Positions 14,847 through 22,775 of a stretch of DNA of 25,377 bases are shown in pieces. The position numbers and the translations under genes were made by a program. The stretch's first letter is position 1, and each line of letters opens with the position of its first letter. This stretch comes from an uncultured bacterium (GTDB taxonomy: Bacteria > Patescibacteriota > Dojkabacteria > B142 > OLB20). The stretch covers positions 1 to 25,377 of the forward strand of contig CALARN010000023.1 in NCBI GenBank assembly GCA_937889205.1, read 5' to 3'. The notes beneath the pieces are model-generated. The model saw only the letters and a program-made list of their open reading frames with translations, was not told where the DNA came from and ran no database searches.

Positions 14847-16223
14847 TTATTTTTGATATAGCTGTTTAAGTCGTCTTTCAGAATCAATATTAATATCAAA
14901 GAAATTTTCTTTATACGTTTCCCAGTTTAAGCCAGGATGGTCGACTATACCACGCCAGTAATTATTCATTTGTATTAAGTTTAGTAGTAGCAAGAAAATA
15001 ATCACCAAAGCGAATAGTACTTTTAGATAAAGTTTAGATTTTAATAATCTTTCAATAACATAGGCAATGGGGATAATAAAGATTATTAAATAATCTGTGA
15101 AAGCTCTGTGTCCAAAAGAAAAACCAAACCAAAATGCCCACCAGCTAGCTATTAAATAGCTAAAGATTATTAAAAAAGGTAAAGCGATGTATGCTAACTT
15201 ATCTTTAGCCCTAAGCCATAGATATCCTCCTGGTAGAATTAATAATAGTATGGGATGCCAAAAGAACAATCCATTAGATTCTAAATGGAATAATACTTCT
15301 ATGAAGTGAGGTTGTGTGAAATCAAACCATTCATTTTGGTAGCCATATGTAATAATATTGCCAGATGAAATATACCAATAAGCCATTTGAGGAATCATAA
15401 CAATAATTGTCGCTATCCCCCAAAACAAGGCAAGCTTGCATAGCATTTTTAGTCTTTTATCTGCCTTTAGCTCTGACATTATCAAGAAAAAGGGAATAAC
15501 GGCAGCAATAATATTGAGGTTGCGAACTAAAGTAATAAAACCAATACAAACTCCGATAAGCAACGAAAGCTGATTACTCGGCTTCCTATTAAATAAATCA
15601 GCTAGATAAATAGTAGCAGTAATAAAAGTATAACTATAAACAAGGGGGAAAGATGGCTCAAATACAGCATAGTGAAGAATATTTGTGCCAAAAATGAAAA
15701 TCAACAAGGTAATTAATGACACTTTCTCTGAAAATCGATGCCTTAGCACCTTATATGTTAAAAACATTGCTAGTTGAAAGAAAACAATTGTACATAGTGC
15801 TATTGCGTATTGGTATATTGGAGAGATTCCATCTCTAACTCCCCCTGTAAGTTGTACAATGCCATCTGCTACAAAAAAATATGGTGACATTACTACTGAT
15901 AACCCTAAAGGACATTTAACCGACCAAGTCCCATTTGCTTCTGCCCTTAAGAAACCTAAATACTCATTACATAGAGGATTTTCTTTTGTGCACACTTTGA
16001 TTTCAGGATGAGCATTATCTGATGTGCCAGCATATAGCTGGTACCTTTTATTAAATGAAATGTCTTGGTCAATAAAAATAGCAGGTAATATTGAATAATA
16101 ACAATTTCCATCTGAAGATATTGCACGGCGATTATTCATATTAAGGAACAATAGGGCGGAAACTACTACTGTTGCTACTGCCATGACAATAGCAATGTTT
16201 TTATACGTCAAGAATTTAAACAT
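14847..16223 (-). CDS. GT-C-like polytopic membrane glycosyltransferase-family protein
   Basis: A 458-aa integral membrane protein with about ten or more hydrophobic helices. After TM1 comes SSDGNCYYSILPAIF, with an acidic residue in the first outer loop as in GT-C enzymes, which use lipid-linked sugars. The following block WSVKCPLGLSVVMSPYF matches the 'NKYP.G.ALL.APFF' pattern of a large family of uncharacterised PMT/GT39-like proteins. A central NLNIIAAVIPFF and a Trp-rich region near the C-terminus (SWWAFWFGFSFGHRAFTDYL) also fit this family. The start is placed at the ATG at 16223; a TTG frame extends to 16253. The specific sugar or acceptor is unknown; it may glycosylate surface proteins such as the Thr-rich ones encoded next to it, but that is speculation. 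Confidence 0.7.
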   Translation of the reverse strand: MFKFLTYKNIAIVMAVATVVVSALLFLNMNNRRAISSDGNCYYSILPAIFIDQDISFNKRYQLYAGTSDNAHPEIKVCTKENPLCNEYLGFLRAEANGTWSVKCPLGLSVVMSPYFFVADGIVQLTGGVRDGISPIYQYAIALCTIVFFQLAMFLTYKVLRHRFSEKVSLITLLIFIFGTNILHYAVFEPSFPLVYSYTFITATIYLADLFNRKPSNQLSLLIGVCIGFITLVRNLNIIAAVIPFFLIMSELKADKRLKMLCKLALFWGIATIIVMIPQMAYWYISSGNIITYGYQNEWFDFTQPHFIEVLFHLESNGLFFWHPILLLILPGGYLWLRAKDKLAYIALPFLIIFSYLIASWWAFWFGFSFGHRAFTDYLIIFIIPIAYVIERLLKSKLYLKVLFALVIIFLLLLNLIQMNNYWRGIVDHPGLNWETYKENFFDINIDSERRLKQLYQK

Positions 16224-16285
16224 TATGTCAGATAATTTAAGTAATAATACCAATTTATTGGCTTAAATAACACATTGCAATATAG

Positions 16286-16338
16286 TATAATGGCTTTTGT
16301 GGAAGGGTCGCATCCCGAAACCGCCAACGGTATCGGGA
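16286..16338 (+). repeat. Partial copy of the tRNA-Ser 5' end followed by a hairpin, behind a -10 box
   Basis: GGAAGGGTCGCAT at 16301-16313 exactly repeats the first 13 nt of the tRNA-Ser gene at 16403-16415, 102 bp apart. It is followed at once by an inverted repeat, TCCCGA-AA-CCG-CCAA-CGG-TA-TCGGGA (16313-16338). A TATAAT (16286-16291) would start a transcript near 16298, at the head of the copy; I find no good -35. It may be a decayed tandem tRNA copy, the scar of an integration or a small RNA. No cloverleaf can be drawn for it. Confidence 0.45.
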
Positions 16339-16402
16339 CAAGACTGTTCTAATACGAAATAGCTTGATTAACATTTTGATTGTTTAATGAAGCAAATAAT
16401 AA

Positions 16403-16491
16403 GGAAGGGTCGCATAGCTGGTCTAGTGCGCCGCTCTCGAAAAGCGGTGTCTCGCAAGGGACCGCGAGTTCGAATCTCGCCCCTTCCGCCA
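16403..16491 (+). tRNA. tRNA-Ser, anticodon CGA
   Basis: A type II tRNA. The acceptor GGAAGGG pairs perfectly with CCCTTCC. The anticodon stem is CCGCT/AGCGG around the loop CTCGAAA (anticodon CGA, reads UCG). A long variable arm (TGTCTCGCAAGGGACC) is typical of serine. The T arm is GCGAG-TTCGAAT-CTCGC, the discriminator is G and CCA is encoded (16489-16491). The gene stands directly upstream of the methyltransferase-HerA-NurA cassette, and tRNA-Ser genes are frequent integration sites. Confidence 0.95.
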
Positions 16492-16735
16492 TTTGATTGA
16501 AAGTCCTGCAAGACCCGTCCCTCTCCCGTAAGAACACTTAAGTCCCTAGACGATTGGGTCCTCGAATTACCCAATATCACAAAATATAGCCTAGAGAAGG
16601 CAAAGTATCTGAAAATGCGCTGATTTTTAAGTCGTTTGGTTCTAAGGTTTATTGTTGTGGGGCTTGGCTATAGAAGTATTCGAATCACGTTGCTTATAAA
16701 AAATGCAGAATTTGATCAATCTATTGGTAGTATTA
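16492..16735. other. Non-coding stretch between tRNA-Ser and the defence cassette
   Basis: I see no supported gene here. One inverted repeat is clear: ATTGGGT (16553-16559), a 9-nt loop, then ACCCAAT (16569-16575); no T-run follows, so it is a poor terminator. The sequence just 3' of the tRNA looks somewhat richer in C and G than the rest. This is where a left attachment-site scar would be expected; no long copy of the tRNA 3' end is visible elsewhere in the window. Confidence 0.5.
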
Positions 16736-16764
16736 TTGCTAATTCCTTCATACTTACCTATAAT
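16736..16764 (+). promoter_or_regulatory. Promoter of the methyltransferase-HerA-NurA cassette
   Basis: TTGCTA (16736-16741), 17 nt, consensus TATAAT (16759-16764). Initiation near 16771 gives about a 40-nt leader before the methyltransferase ATG. No other comparable promoter is seen inside the cassette, so all three genes probably share it. Confidence 0.6.
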
Positions 16765-16810
16765 TTATATAGTGATTAAAAATGGTTGTTTTTAACAATA
16801 CCCCATATTA

Positions 16811-17794
16811 ATGTCGGATATTCAGTTCACAACAGAATTAGGAGAATATATTATTAATGACTCGATTAAGTTTCTTTCTGGACCGTTAGGAAAGAAATTA
16901 AAAAACAAAGTTAATCTTATCCTGACGTCTCCTCCGTTTCCTTTGAATAAAAAGAAGGACTACGGTAACCTTCATGGTGAAGCATATAAGAAATGGTTGG
17001 TTGATCTAGCCCCCATTTTCTCAGAATTACTTGCACCGGACGGATCTATTGTAATTGAACTTGGGAATGCCTGGGAGTCGGGAAGGCCTATACAGGCGCT
17101 GCTTCCAATAGAATCGTTGCTCGAATTTGTTAAAAATAAAAAAGCCGATCTTAGGCTATGTCAGGAATTTATATGTTTTAATCCATCGAGGCTACCCTCA
17201 CCAGCTCAGTGGGTTACTGTCAATAGGATAAGAACGGTCGACAGTTACACTCATGTTTGGTGGATGGCTAAAACTGATAACCCTAAGGCTGATAATTCAA
17301 GGATACTGAAGCCATATAGTAAAAGGATGCAACAGTTAATTAAGAATCAGAAGTATAATTCAGGGAAAAGGCCATCTGCCCACAAGATAGGTGAGAAAAG
17401 TTTCTTAAAAGATAATGGTGGAAGCATTATGCATAACTTCCTTGAGTTTGAGCAAATAAATCCTGAAACGCCATTGCGATTACCCTCTAATGTACTAAGT
17501 TTTTCCAATACCAGCTCTAATGATCATTTCAGTAGGGCTTGCAGAGAAAATGGGATAATTCCTCATTCTGCAAGGATGTCGCCAATGTTAGCCACGCTTT
17601 TTATAGAGTTCTTGACTGAAGAAGGTGACCTTATTCTTGATCCATTTGCTGGAAGTAATACTACTGGTTATTGTGCTGAAAAACTCGGCCGAAAGTGGTT
17701 GGGAATTGAAATTGACGAAAAATATATATATCAAGCCTTATTAAGGCACCAGAACCCAGAACTTAATTCAGTAATAATTACCTCCAATGGATAA
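16811..17794 (+). CDS. Beta-class DNA methyltransferase (probably N4-cytosine)
   Basis: A 327-aa site-specific DNA methyltransferase with permuted (beta-class) motif order. Motif IV, LTSPPFPLN (residues 38-46), comes first; the SPPF/Y form is typical of N4-cytosine enzymes, although some N6-adenine enzymes share it. Motif I, DPFAGSNTTG (277-286), comes near the C-terminus, followed by KWLGIEIDEKY (295-305), the usual SAM-binding closing block. The middle part (about 110-260, with PSPAQWVTVNRIRTVDSYTHVWW) is probably the target-recognition region. It should modify self DNA so that the adjacent nuclease spares it; the target sequence cannot be predicted. The gene overlaps the HerA gene by 8 nt, a strong sign of one functional unit. 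No specificity subunit or classical restriction endonuclease is encoded nearby. Confidence 0.92.
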   Translation: MSDIQFTTELGEYIINDSIKFLSGPLGKKLKNKVNLILTSPPFPLNKKKDYGNLHGEAYKKWLVDLAPIFSELLAPDGSIVIELGNAWESGRPIQALLPIESLLEFVKNKKADLRLCQEFICFNPSRLPSPAQWVTVNRIRTVDSYTHVWWMAKTDNPKADNSRILKPYSKRMQQLIKNQKYNSGKRPSAHKIGEKSFLKDNGGSIMHNFLEFEQINPETPLRLPSNVLSFSNTSSNDHFSRACRENGIIPHSARMSPMLATLFIEFLTEEGDLILDPFAGSNTTGYCAEKLGRKWLGIEIDEKYIYQALLRHQNPELNSVIITSNG

Positions 17795-19844
17795 AGTCGA
17801 AAATATTATCACTCAACTATTAAATACAGACATCCTAAAGGAGGGGAAGGCAAATCAGGATTTCTTTGTGGGTAGGCCATTCTATGTTGACTATTCCAAA
17901 ATGAATGTTTTGATTTCTGATGCTTGGAAATTTAAGGCAGGTGGTATCCCGCAGGGAGCATTTTTATTGGCTTTCTATACTGGCGAAGCAGGTGTTGAGG
18001 AAGCACTCTTATTAAGAGCCCTAGGTCCAACAACCTTGCCCAATAATAGCGATGTTATAAGCTCTATGATCGAATACTATAAAGATGCAATCGATATTTC
18101 TGGGAGAGAAGGAGCAGACTCAGAAACCAAACTAGACACCTTCACACGATATGAATTCAGTTTTTCAGGATTAGAATGTCGGATGTTAGGGACTTTCTAT
18201 AGAGTAACGGAAGCAAATAAAAGTTACATTGAGTTTGGAGCAGACACTGAAAACTTTTATTCTGCAAACAACTATGAGGTATATAAGGCTACAGGAAATG
18301 TCCTGAAGTATATTGTGAATTTGAGAGGAAAAAACGGTATAGCCGGCTCAGGTAGCGAATTCAGAGTCGGGAAAGTAAGGTATAGTTCAAGCCGCCGCTT
18401 TCAACAAGCCAATACTAATGAAGTGGAAGTCTATATAAATCCTAAAGACTTTTTGGGTAAGCGTTCTGCGCTTTTTGGGATGACTAGAACCGGTAAATCT
18501 AATACGGTTAAAAAGATTATTCAAGCAACATTTGAGATATCTCAAAATGCGACTAATAAGGTCTTGCCCAATAAAGTAAGTGAAGGCGAGGCTGAAAATT
18601 ATCTAAATCCTTTTGATGACGATAATCCAAAGTTTAAAGTTGGTCAAATTATCTTCGACATAAATGGCGAATATGCCAATAAGAACCTTCAAGATGAAGG
18701 CACAGCTATTTTTGATATATATCAGGGTGTTACTGAAAGATATTCAGTACTAGAGAAGCCGGGGTTTAAAATAATGAAAGTAAACTTCTATAGAGAGATT
18801 GAAGCTGGACTTTCATTGATAAATAGCCATTTTGCTGATGCAGGTGATAAGTCTGACTATATTAACAACTTTTTAGCGGTTAATCTAGAAAAGCCTGAAG
18901 ATTACGAAACAGATATTGCCGGTAGAACTAGATACGATAGGAAAGTAGCTGCTTATCAATGTTGTTTAAAAGCAGCAGGTTTTAAAGTCCCTGATCACTT
19001 TTCAGTTAAGTTTAAAGGGAATAATGAAATTAATAAACTTGTAAGAACAGAAAATATTATTGACCCTTCAGTAGGTATTAGTATCGAAGATGCAATCATA
19101 TGGTTTACAAAGGTATGGCTTAATTCTAGAGAATGGGAGTTTTTCAGGAAATATGACGATAAAAATGGTAAGCCCTGGATTGATGAAGAACTACAGGCAT
19201 TGTTAGTATTTTTAACAAAACAAAAAAATCCAGGTAAGAGTTCTATGATTACTGGATATAATAAATTAAAACCCTTAATTAAGCTGCATACTCATGTTGA
19301 CTCAAAAGCATTCGAAGAGGAAATTACAGAGAATTTGAGAGATGGAAAAATTGTAATTATTGATCTTTCTCAAGGTGATTCTCAAATACAGCATATTTAT
19401 TCAGATCGCATTTGCGTAAAGATTTTCCAGGATTCTTTAAGCCGTTTTACGAATAGCCTACCTAATAACTTCATCCAGTTTTACTTTGAGGAAGCACATA
19501 ATCTTTTTCCCCAGAAAGATGACAAAGATTTAAGTCAGATATATAACCGTTTAGCGAAAGAAGGCGCCAAGCTTGGGATAGGCATGACCTATGCCACACA
19601 GGAGGTGAGTTCAATTAGTACTAATATTTTAAAGAACACACAAAATTGGTTTATTGCCCACCTCAATAATGAAGATGAGCTTAAAGAGTTGAGAAAATAT
19701 TATGACTTCAGTGATTTTGCAGATTCCTTAATTAGATTCAGTGCAGATAGTGATAAAGGGTTTATTAGGATGAAAACATATACAAACCCGTTTGTAGTCC
19801 CTGTCCAAATTGACAGATTTCTAGCTAAAAAAGAAGGCGAATAA
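17787..19844 (+). CDS. HerA-like hexameric ATPase/DNA translocase
   Basis: A 685-aa HerA/FtsK-superfamily ATPase (DUF87-type). Residues 1-220 include a beta-barrel-like region (HAS-barrel expected) longer than in archaeal HerA. Walker A is GMTRTGKSNT (231-240, Lys237). DINGEY (291-296) is the conserved acidic strand usual after the P-loop in HerA. The Walker B-like segment is FYFEEAHNLF (Glu568-Glu569), followed by AKEGAKLGIGMTYATQEVSSIS, where the Gln is the expected sensor, and a C-terminal arginine-containing tail. A helical insertion sits between about 330 and 500. HerA pumps DNA and works with NurA nucleases in end resection. Here it overlaps the methyltransferase and ends 1 nt before the NurA-like gene, so it is expected to form the motor of a methylation-guided nuclease complex. 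Confidence 0.9.
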   Translation: MDKVENIITQLLNTDILKEGKANQDFFVGRPFYVDYSKMNVLISDAWKFKAGGIPQGAFLLAFYTGEAGVEEALLLRALGPTTLPNNSDVISSMIEYYKDAIDISGREGADSETKLDTFTRYEFSFSGLECRMLGTFYRVTEANKSYIEFGADTENFYSANNYEVYKATGNVLKYIVNLRGKNGIAGSGSEFRVGKVRYSSSRRFQQANTNEVEVYINPKDFLGKRSALFGMTRTGKSNTVKKIIQATFEISQNATNKVLPNKVSEGEAENYLNPFDDDNPKFKVGQIIFDINGEYANKNLQDEGTAIFDIYQGVTERYSVLEKPGFKIMKVNFYREIEAGLSLINSHFADAGDKSDYINNFLAVNLEKPEDYETDIAGRTRYDRKVAAYQCCLKAAGFKVPDHFSVKFKGNNEINKLVRTENIIDPSVGISIEDAIIWFTKVWLNSREWEFFRKYDDKNGKPWIDEELQALLVFLTKQKNPGKSSMITGYNKLKPLIKLHTHVDSKAFEEEITENLRDGKIVIIDLSQGDSQIQHIYSDRICVKIFQDSLSRFTNSLPNNFIQFYFEEAHNLFPQKDDKDLSQIYNRLAKEGAKLGIGMTYATQEVSSISTNILKNTQNWFIAHLNNEDELKELRKYYDFSDFADSLIRFSADSDKGFIRMKTYTNPFVVPVQIDRFLAKKEGE

Positions 19845-19845
19845 G

Positions 19846-21216
19846 ATGGCATATAGTTCTGGAAATAATCGTCCCATGGAATGGGCGAGTAAAAGTTCGC
19901 ATACTCATTTAATTAATGATGAAAACGTTAAAGGCTTTTTATCACGGTGTGTGTTGCCAAAGAATCAGGACGAGATTGAAGCCGATGATCTGAAATATGT
20001 TTACGACATAAATCACGTACGGTCCCCTTTAAAACATGTTATTGCTATTGATGGTGGGTATACTGAGTCGCTCGTAAGGAAGAAATATCCGTCATCTAGC
20101 ATAGCCTTTTTCCAATTTGGAGCTTTGTTCTTTGATCTTCAAGATTTGCATAATATTGAAAACAGTCCTTTTATTGCCCCTGAAGATATGGCAAAGTTCA
20201 AAGAGCTGGAAAGAATTAAGCTTGTCTTACCAATAAAGAATATTACATTTGGGAAAGAGGTACGATTAACAGATTCTGTCAGAAGGGTAATACATGATTT
20301 CTTTCTGCAGGATAGAAATGGCCGCAATTATTATGACACTTTAAAATGGTTACTATACGAAGAGTACCTCAGTACGAGTATTGGTGAAAATTATAAATTA
20401 GCGTCTTGCCCTTTGTGTAAAGCAGAAGAAATTAATGTTTTTAGGAAAGACATTAGCATAGAATATACATTCCATTGTGATGCCTGCAAACAGGAAATAT
20501 TCTTAATTGACATTTTCAGGCTTCACGAAGCAATAGATGATGAACTTGGAGCAGGTGGGATTTTAGGATATGTTTGCACAACACTAGAACAAATAATACT
20601 TGCTCACTACATACGATTTATACTCGAGAAACAACCATCACTTCTGAAAGAAGTGTTATTTGTTAAAGATGGCCCTTTAGCATTTTTCGGACAGACTGCT
20701 AATATGCATAAAATATTCAGGAAGCTTTGTAAGTACTTATTAGCGAATAATAATCTTTGCTTAGCAGGGATAGAAAAAAGTGGAGCTTTTGTCGAACACG
20801 CACGTGAAATTACAAACGATCAACCTGATGGTAGAGGGACCTTATTGCCAAAAGGAAAGGCCTTCTTACTTAATAACGATTATATTTACAAATACGTTAT
20901 TCCACAAAACGGCAAAGCAAATCCTATTTACGCTAGCACTTCGTATTATGGCGGAAAGTTAATTTATAAATCTCATAACGATAGGGTTTACGTTGTGACT
21001 ATTCCAGTTAATAACTCAAAGGTTGTTGTAGATCCAACGATTGATAAGTTTCAGAATCTTGAAATAATCCTCAATGCATTAGATGAGCTGAAATGCGATA
21101 TGTATAACAACTCTCTTGTCCCGATCGCATTGGTCAATCATCTTGTTTCGTTAGCAAATCATCCTAGCTCTGTAATACTTGAGAAATTTGCAACAAATAA
21201 AATCAATTCGAACTGA
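19846..21216 (+). CDS. NurA-like nuclease with Cys4 zinc-binding insert
   Basis: A 456-aa nuclease of the NurA (RNase H-like) fold. Strand 1 is HVIAIDGGYTES (Asp69), the NurA 'aIDGS' motif. A second conserved block is VLFVKDGPLAFFGQ (Asp275), the 'iDGPL' motif. It is followed by LAGIEKSGAFVEHARE (the 'gvvKs' helix) and by a late acidic region before NHLVSLANHPSS, matching the C-terminal NurA pattern. Between the first two blocks lies a likely zinc ribbon with CPLC (188, 191) and CDAC (211, 214). GAAGG about 8 nt upstream of the ATG is a convincing ribosome site. The protein is longer than typical NurA (roughly 300-400 aa), mainly because of this insert. With HerA it should make a DNA-degrading machine. 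The stop lies 8 nt from the convergent recombinase remnant. Confidence 0.85.
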   Translation: MAYSSGNNRPMEWASKSSHTHLINDENVKGFLSRCVLPKNQDEIEADDLKYVYDINHVRSPLKHVIAIDGGYTESLVRKKYPSSSIAFFQFGALFFDLQDLHNIENSPFIAPEDMAKFKELERIKLVLPIKNITFGKEVRLTDSVRRVIHDFFLQDRNGRNYYDTLKWLLYEEYLSTSIGENYKLASCPLCKAEEINVFRKDISIEYTFHCDACKQEIFLIDIFRLHEAIDDELGAGGILGYVCTTLEQIILAHYIRFILEKQPSLLKEVLFVKDGPLAFFGQTANMHKIFRKLCKYLLANNNLCLAGIEKSGAFVEHAREITNDQPDGRGTLLPKGKAFLLNNDYIYKYVIPQNGKANPIYASTSYYGGKLIYKSHNDRVYVVTIPVNNSKVVVDPTIDKFQNLEIILNALDELKCDMYNNSLVPIALVNHLVSLANHPSSVILEKFATNKINSN

Positions 21217-21224
21217 TTTAGGTT

Positions 21225-21650
21225 TTATTTAACAATCCTCAAATGCCTATTTGTAAGTTCAAATCTAGTTAATAACCCAGAGAGTATATTTATTCTTTCT
21301 TCGGGTGTGCCGTATTGGAGGATATGGTGCAGGTAGTCCTGTAACATTAAATCTTCCTCTACTGATAATTCTTCACTCTTAACAACCCTGTTGTTATGTG
21401 GTGTTAGTTCAAAATCCATGGTTGTCTGCCGGCTTATTATCCCTTTAAGGTGCGTCAGGCGTTTTATTTCCTCATTAAACTCATTCCATAAATATCTTTT
21501 ATTGAGCTTCAGTTTGGGGAGGTAGGTGATTAGCTGTCTAATTAGCTCCTCTTCGGTGATGTAAGGCTCTTCGCAGTCATAGTCTCTTACCCGGTTACAG
21601 TGGTAATAGATATGCGTATTCACAATATTGGCTTTTGTCCGGCGGTATTT
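21225..21650 (-). pseudogene. Large serine recombinase, C-terminal remnant
   Basis: The 132-codon frame (from a GTG at 21623; the frame stays open to about 21650 with no usable start) contains THIYYHCNRVRDYDCEEPYI followed by TEEELIRQLITYLP and a coiled segment with DLMLQDYLHHIL. The 'YYHC....C..PYI.EEEL' string is the end of the zinc-ribbon domain of large serine recombinases, and the rest is the helical C-terminal region. The N-terminal catalytic serine domain and the core recombinase domain are absent: the sequence changes to an unrelated glycosyltransferase frame at about 21640-21650. It is therefore a fragment, unable to recombine. Its location next to the defence cassette suggests it was the integrase of the element that brought it. 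Confidence 0.8.
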
Positions 21651-22119
21651 GATTGTGGTTCAAGATGCAGATCTGGAATACGAACCTGCAAATTTATTGG
21701 ATTTTATTAAACTCTTCCAGACGCACGATCTCGACATTGTTTACGGCAACCGCTTTGGCAAGAACAACAAATTTATTTACGTCGGCAACTGGATTGGCAA
21801 CAGAGCATTGAGTCTATTTTCCAGTCTGTTTACCTGGTTTAGAAATGGCATGTGGACACAGGACATGGAATGTTGTTACAAGATGGTCAAAGGTGAAGTA
21901 CTCAGGGCAATTGCGCCCAAATTTACAGCAACTTCCAATTTTGGTATCGAACCGGAAATCACAGCCAGATTGTCAAGATACAAACCAAAGCTGAAATTTG
22001 CCGAATTGCCGATAGACTATTATCCCCGCACCATAGCCGAAGGTAAACACATGCGAGGGATTTCAGACGGTACCAAAGCCTTACTGGAAATCTTAAAATA
22101 TAATTTGTTTAAAAAATGA
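21645..22119 (+). pseudogene. DPM1-like GT2 glycosyltransferase, N-terminally truncated
   Basis: From about 21650 the frame reads IVVQDADLEYEP, the DxD metal-binding block of polyprenol-phosphate mannosyltransferase-like GT2 enzymes. It continues with LDIVYGNRFG, SLFSSLFTW, WTQDMECCYKMVKGEVL and GIEPEITARL, all in the expected order. About 80-90 N-terminal residues that should bind the nucleotide sugar are missing, and the frame begins only at a TTG within unrelated sequence, so this is a remnant. Base composition is visibly richer in G and C than in neighbouring genes. It ends with TGA overlapping the ATG of the galU remnant, showing that the two were neighbours in one operon before decay. 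Confidence 0.8.
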
Positions 22120-22675
22120 AAGTAACTACTGCTGTTATTCCCGAAGCCGCAGACAAATATGGATTTATAAAAGGCGAGGAACTAAACTCAAAGATTTGGA
22201 AAGTGAATGGCATTGTTGAAAAACTGGAATCGCAAAGAGACCATCGGATTTAGCAGTTTACTCTGGATATCTGTTGAATTCAGAAATCTTCCCGATTTTG
22301 GATCGTCTTATTGCTGATGCAACTGCAAATTCTAACAAAGATTCCAAAATAAATCCCGAGAATAGAACCAATGCTGGCACCGAACTCTATCTGACATCTG
22401 CAATTAATCTTCTAGCCTGTAAGCGGGATATTTATGCAATCAAACTACCTGAAAATGCAGTCAGCGATGCTGGTAATAAGTTCGACTACTTTAAAACTTT
22501 TGTACAGGCAGGATTAGATAATGAAGAAATTGGGACGGAAGAAAAAAAGTTTTTTACGGGAATTGAATTTGCTAAACCAACAGTATTTAACGTGAGGGCA
22601 GTAGGCGAACATTCACAAAAAGGATTGGGGTGTGCAATAGCGACGCGATGGAACCTCTTCCGGATTGCTTATTGA
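22116..22675 (+). pseudogene. galU: galU (UTP-glucose-1-phosphate uridylyltransferase) remnant with internal deletion and frameshift
   Basis: The start MKVTTAVIP is the normal GalU N-terminus but then jumps to EAADKYGFIKGEELNSKIW, which belongs near residue 170 of the enzyme, so about 160 residues including the nucleotide-binding loop are lost. At 22236-22240 the run AGAGA carries two extra bases; removing them joins the first frame to SDLAVYSGYLLNSEIFPIL, the expected continuation. The second frame then shows AGTELYLTSAINLLACKRDI and AGNKFDYFKTFVQAGLDNEEIG, the conserved GalU C-terminus. The last ~30 codons (from about 22585) do not fit GalU and may come from another rearrangement. The product cannot be active. 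Confidence 0.85.
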
Positions 22676-22714
22676 TTTTCATTTATTCATGAGAGCATTT
22701 CTTTGTTAATATAT

Positions 22715-22744
22715 GTAGCAAATACTAAATACTCAAGCTATAAT
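22715..22744 (+). promoter_or_regulatory. Possible promoter of mscL
   Basis: A consensus TATAAT (22739-22744) lies about 30 nt before the mscL ATG. The -35 region (TAGCAA at 22716-22721, 17-nt spacer) is weak. Confidence 0.35.
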
Positions 22745-22775
22745 AAGGCTAATCTCTACTTCTTATTTATCAATT

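Noticed and set aside
16301..16338. SRP RNA fragment
   Set aside because: GGAAGGG recalls the SRP tetraloop, but the conserved AGCAG partner and flanking helix are absent.
16349..16580. Two minus-strand reading frames antisense to tRNA-Ser
   Set aside because: They are translations of the complement of the tRNA (the GEIRTRGPLRDTAF-type peptide is a familiar artefact); the tRNA explains the sequence.
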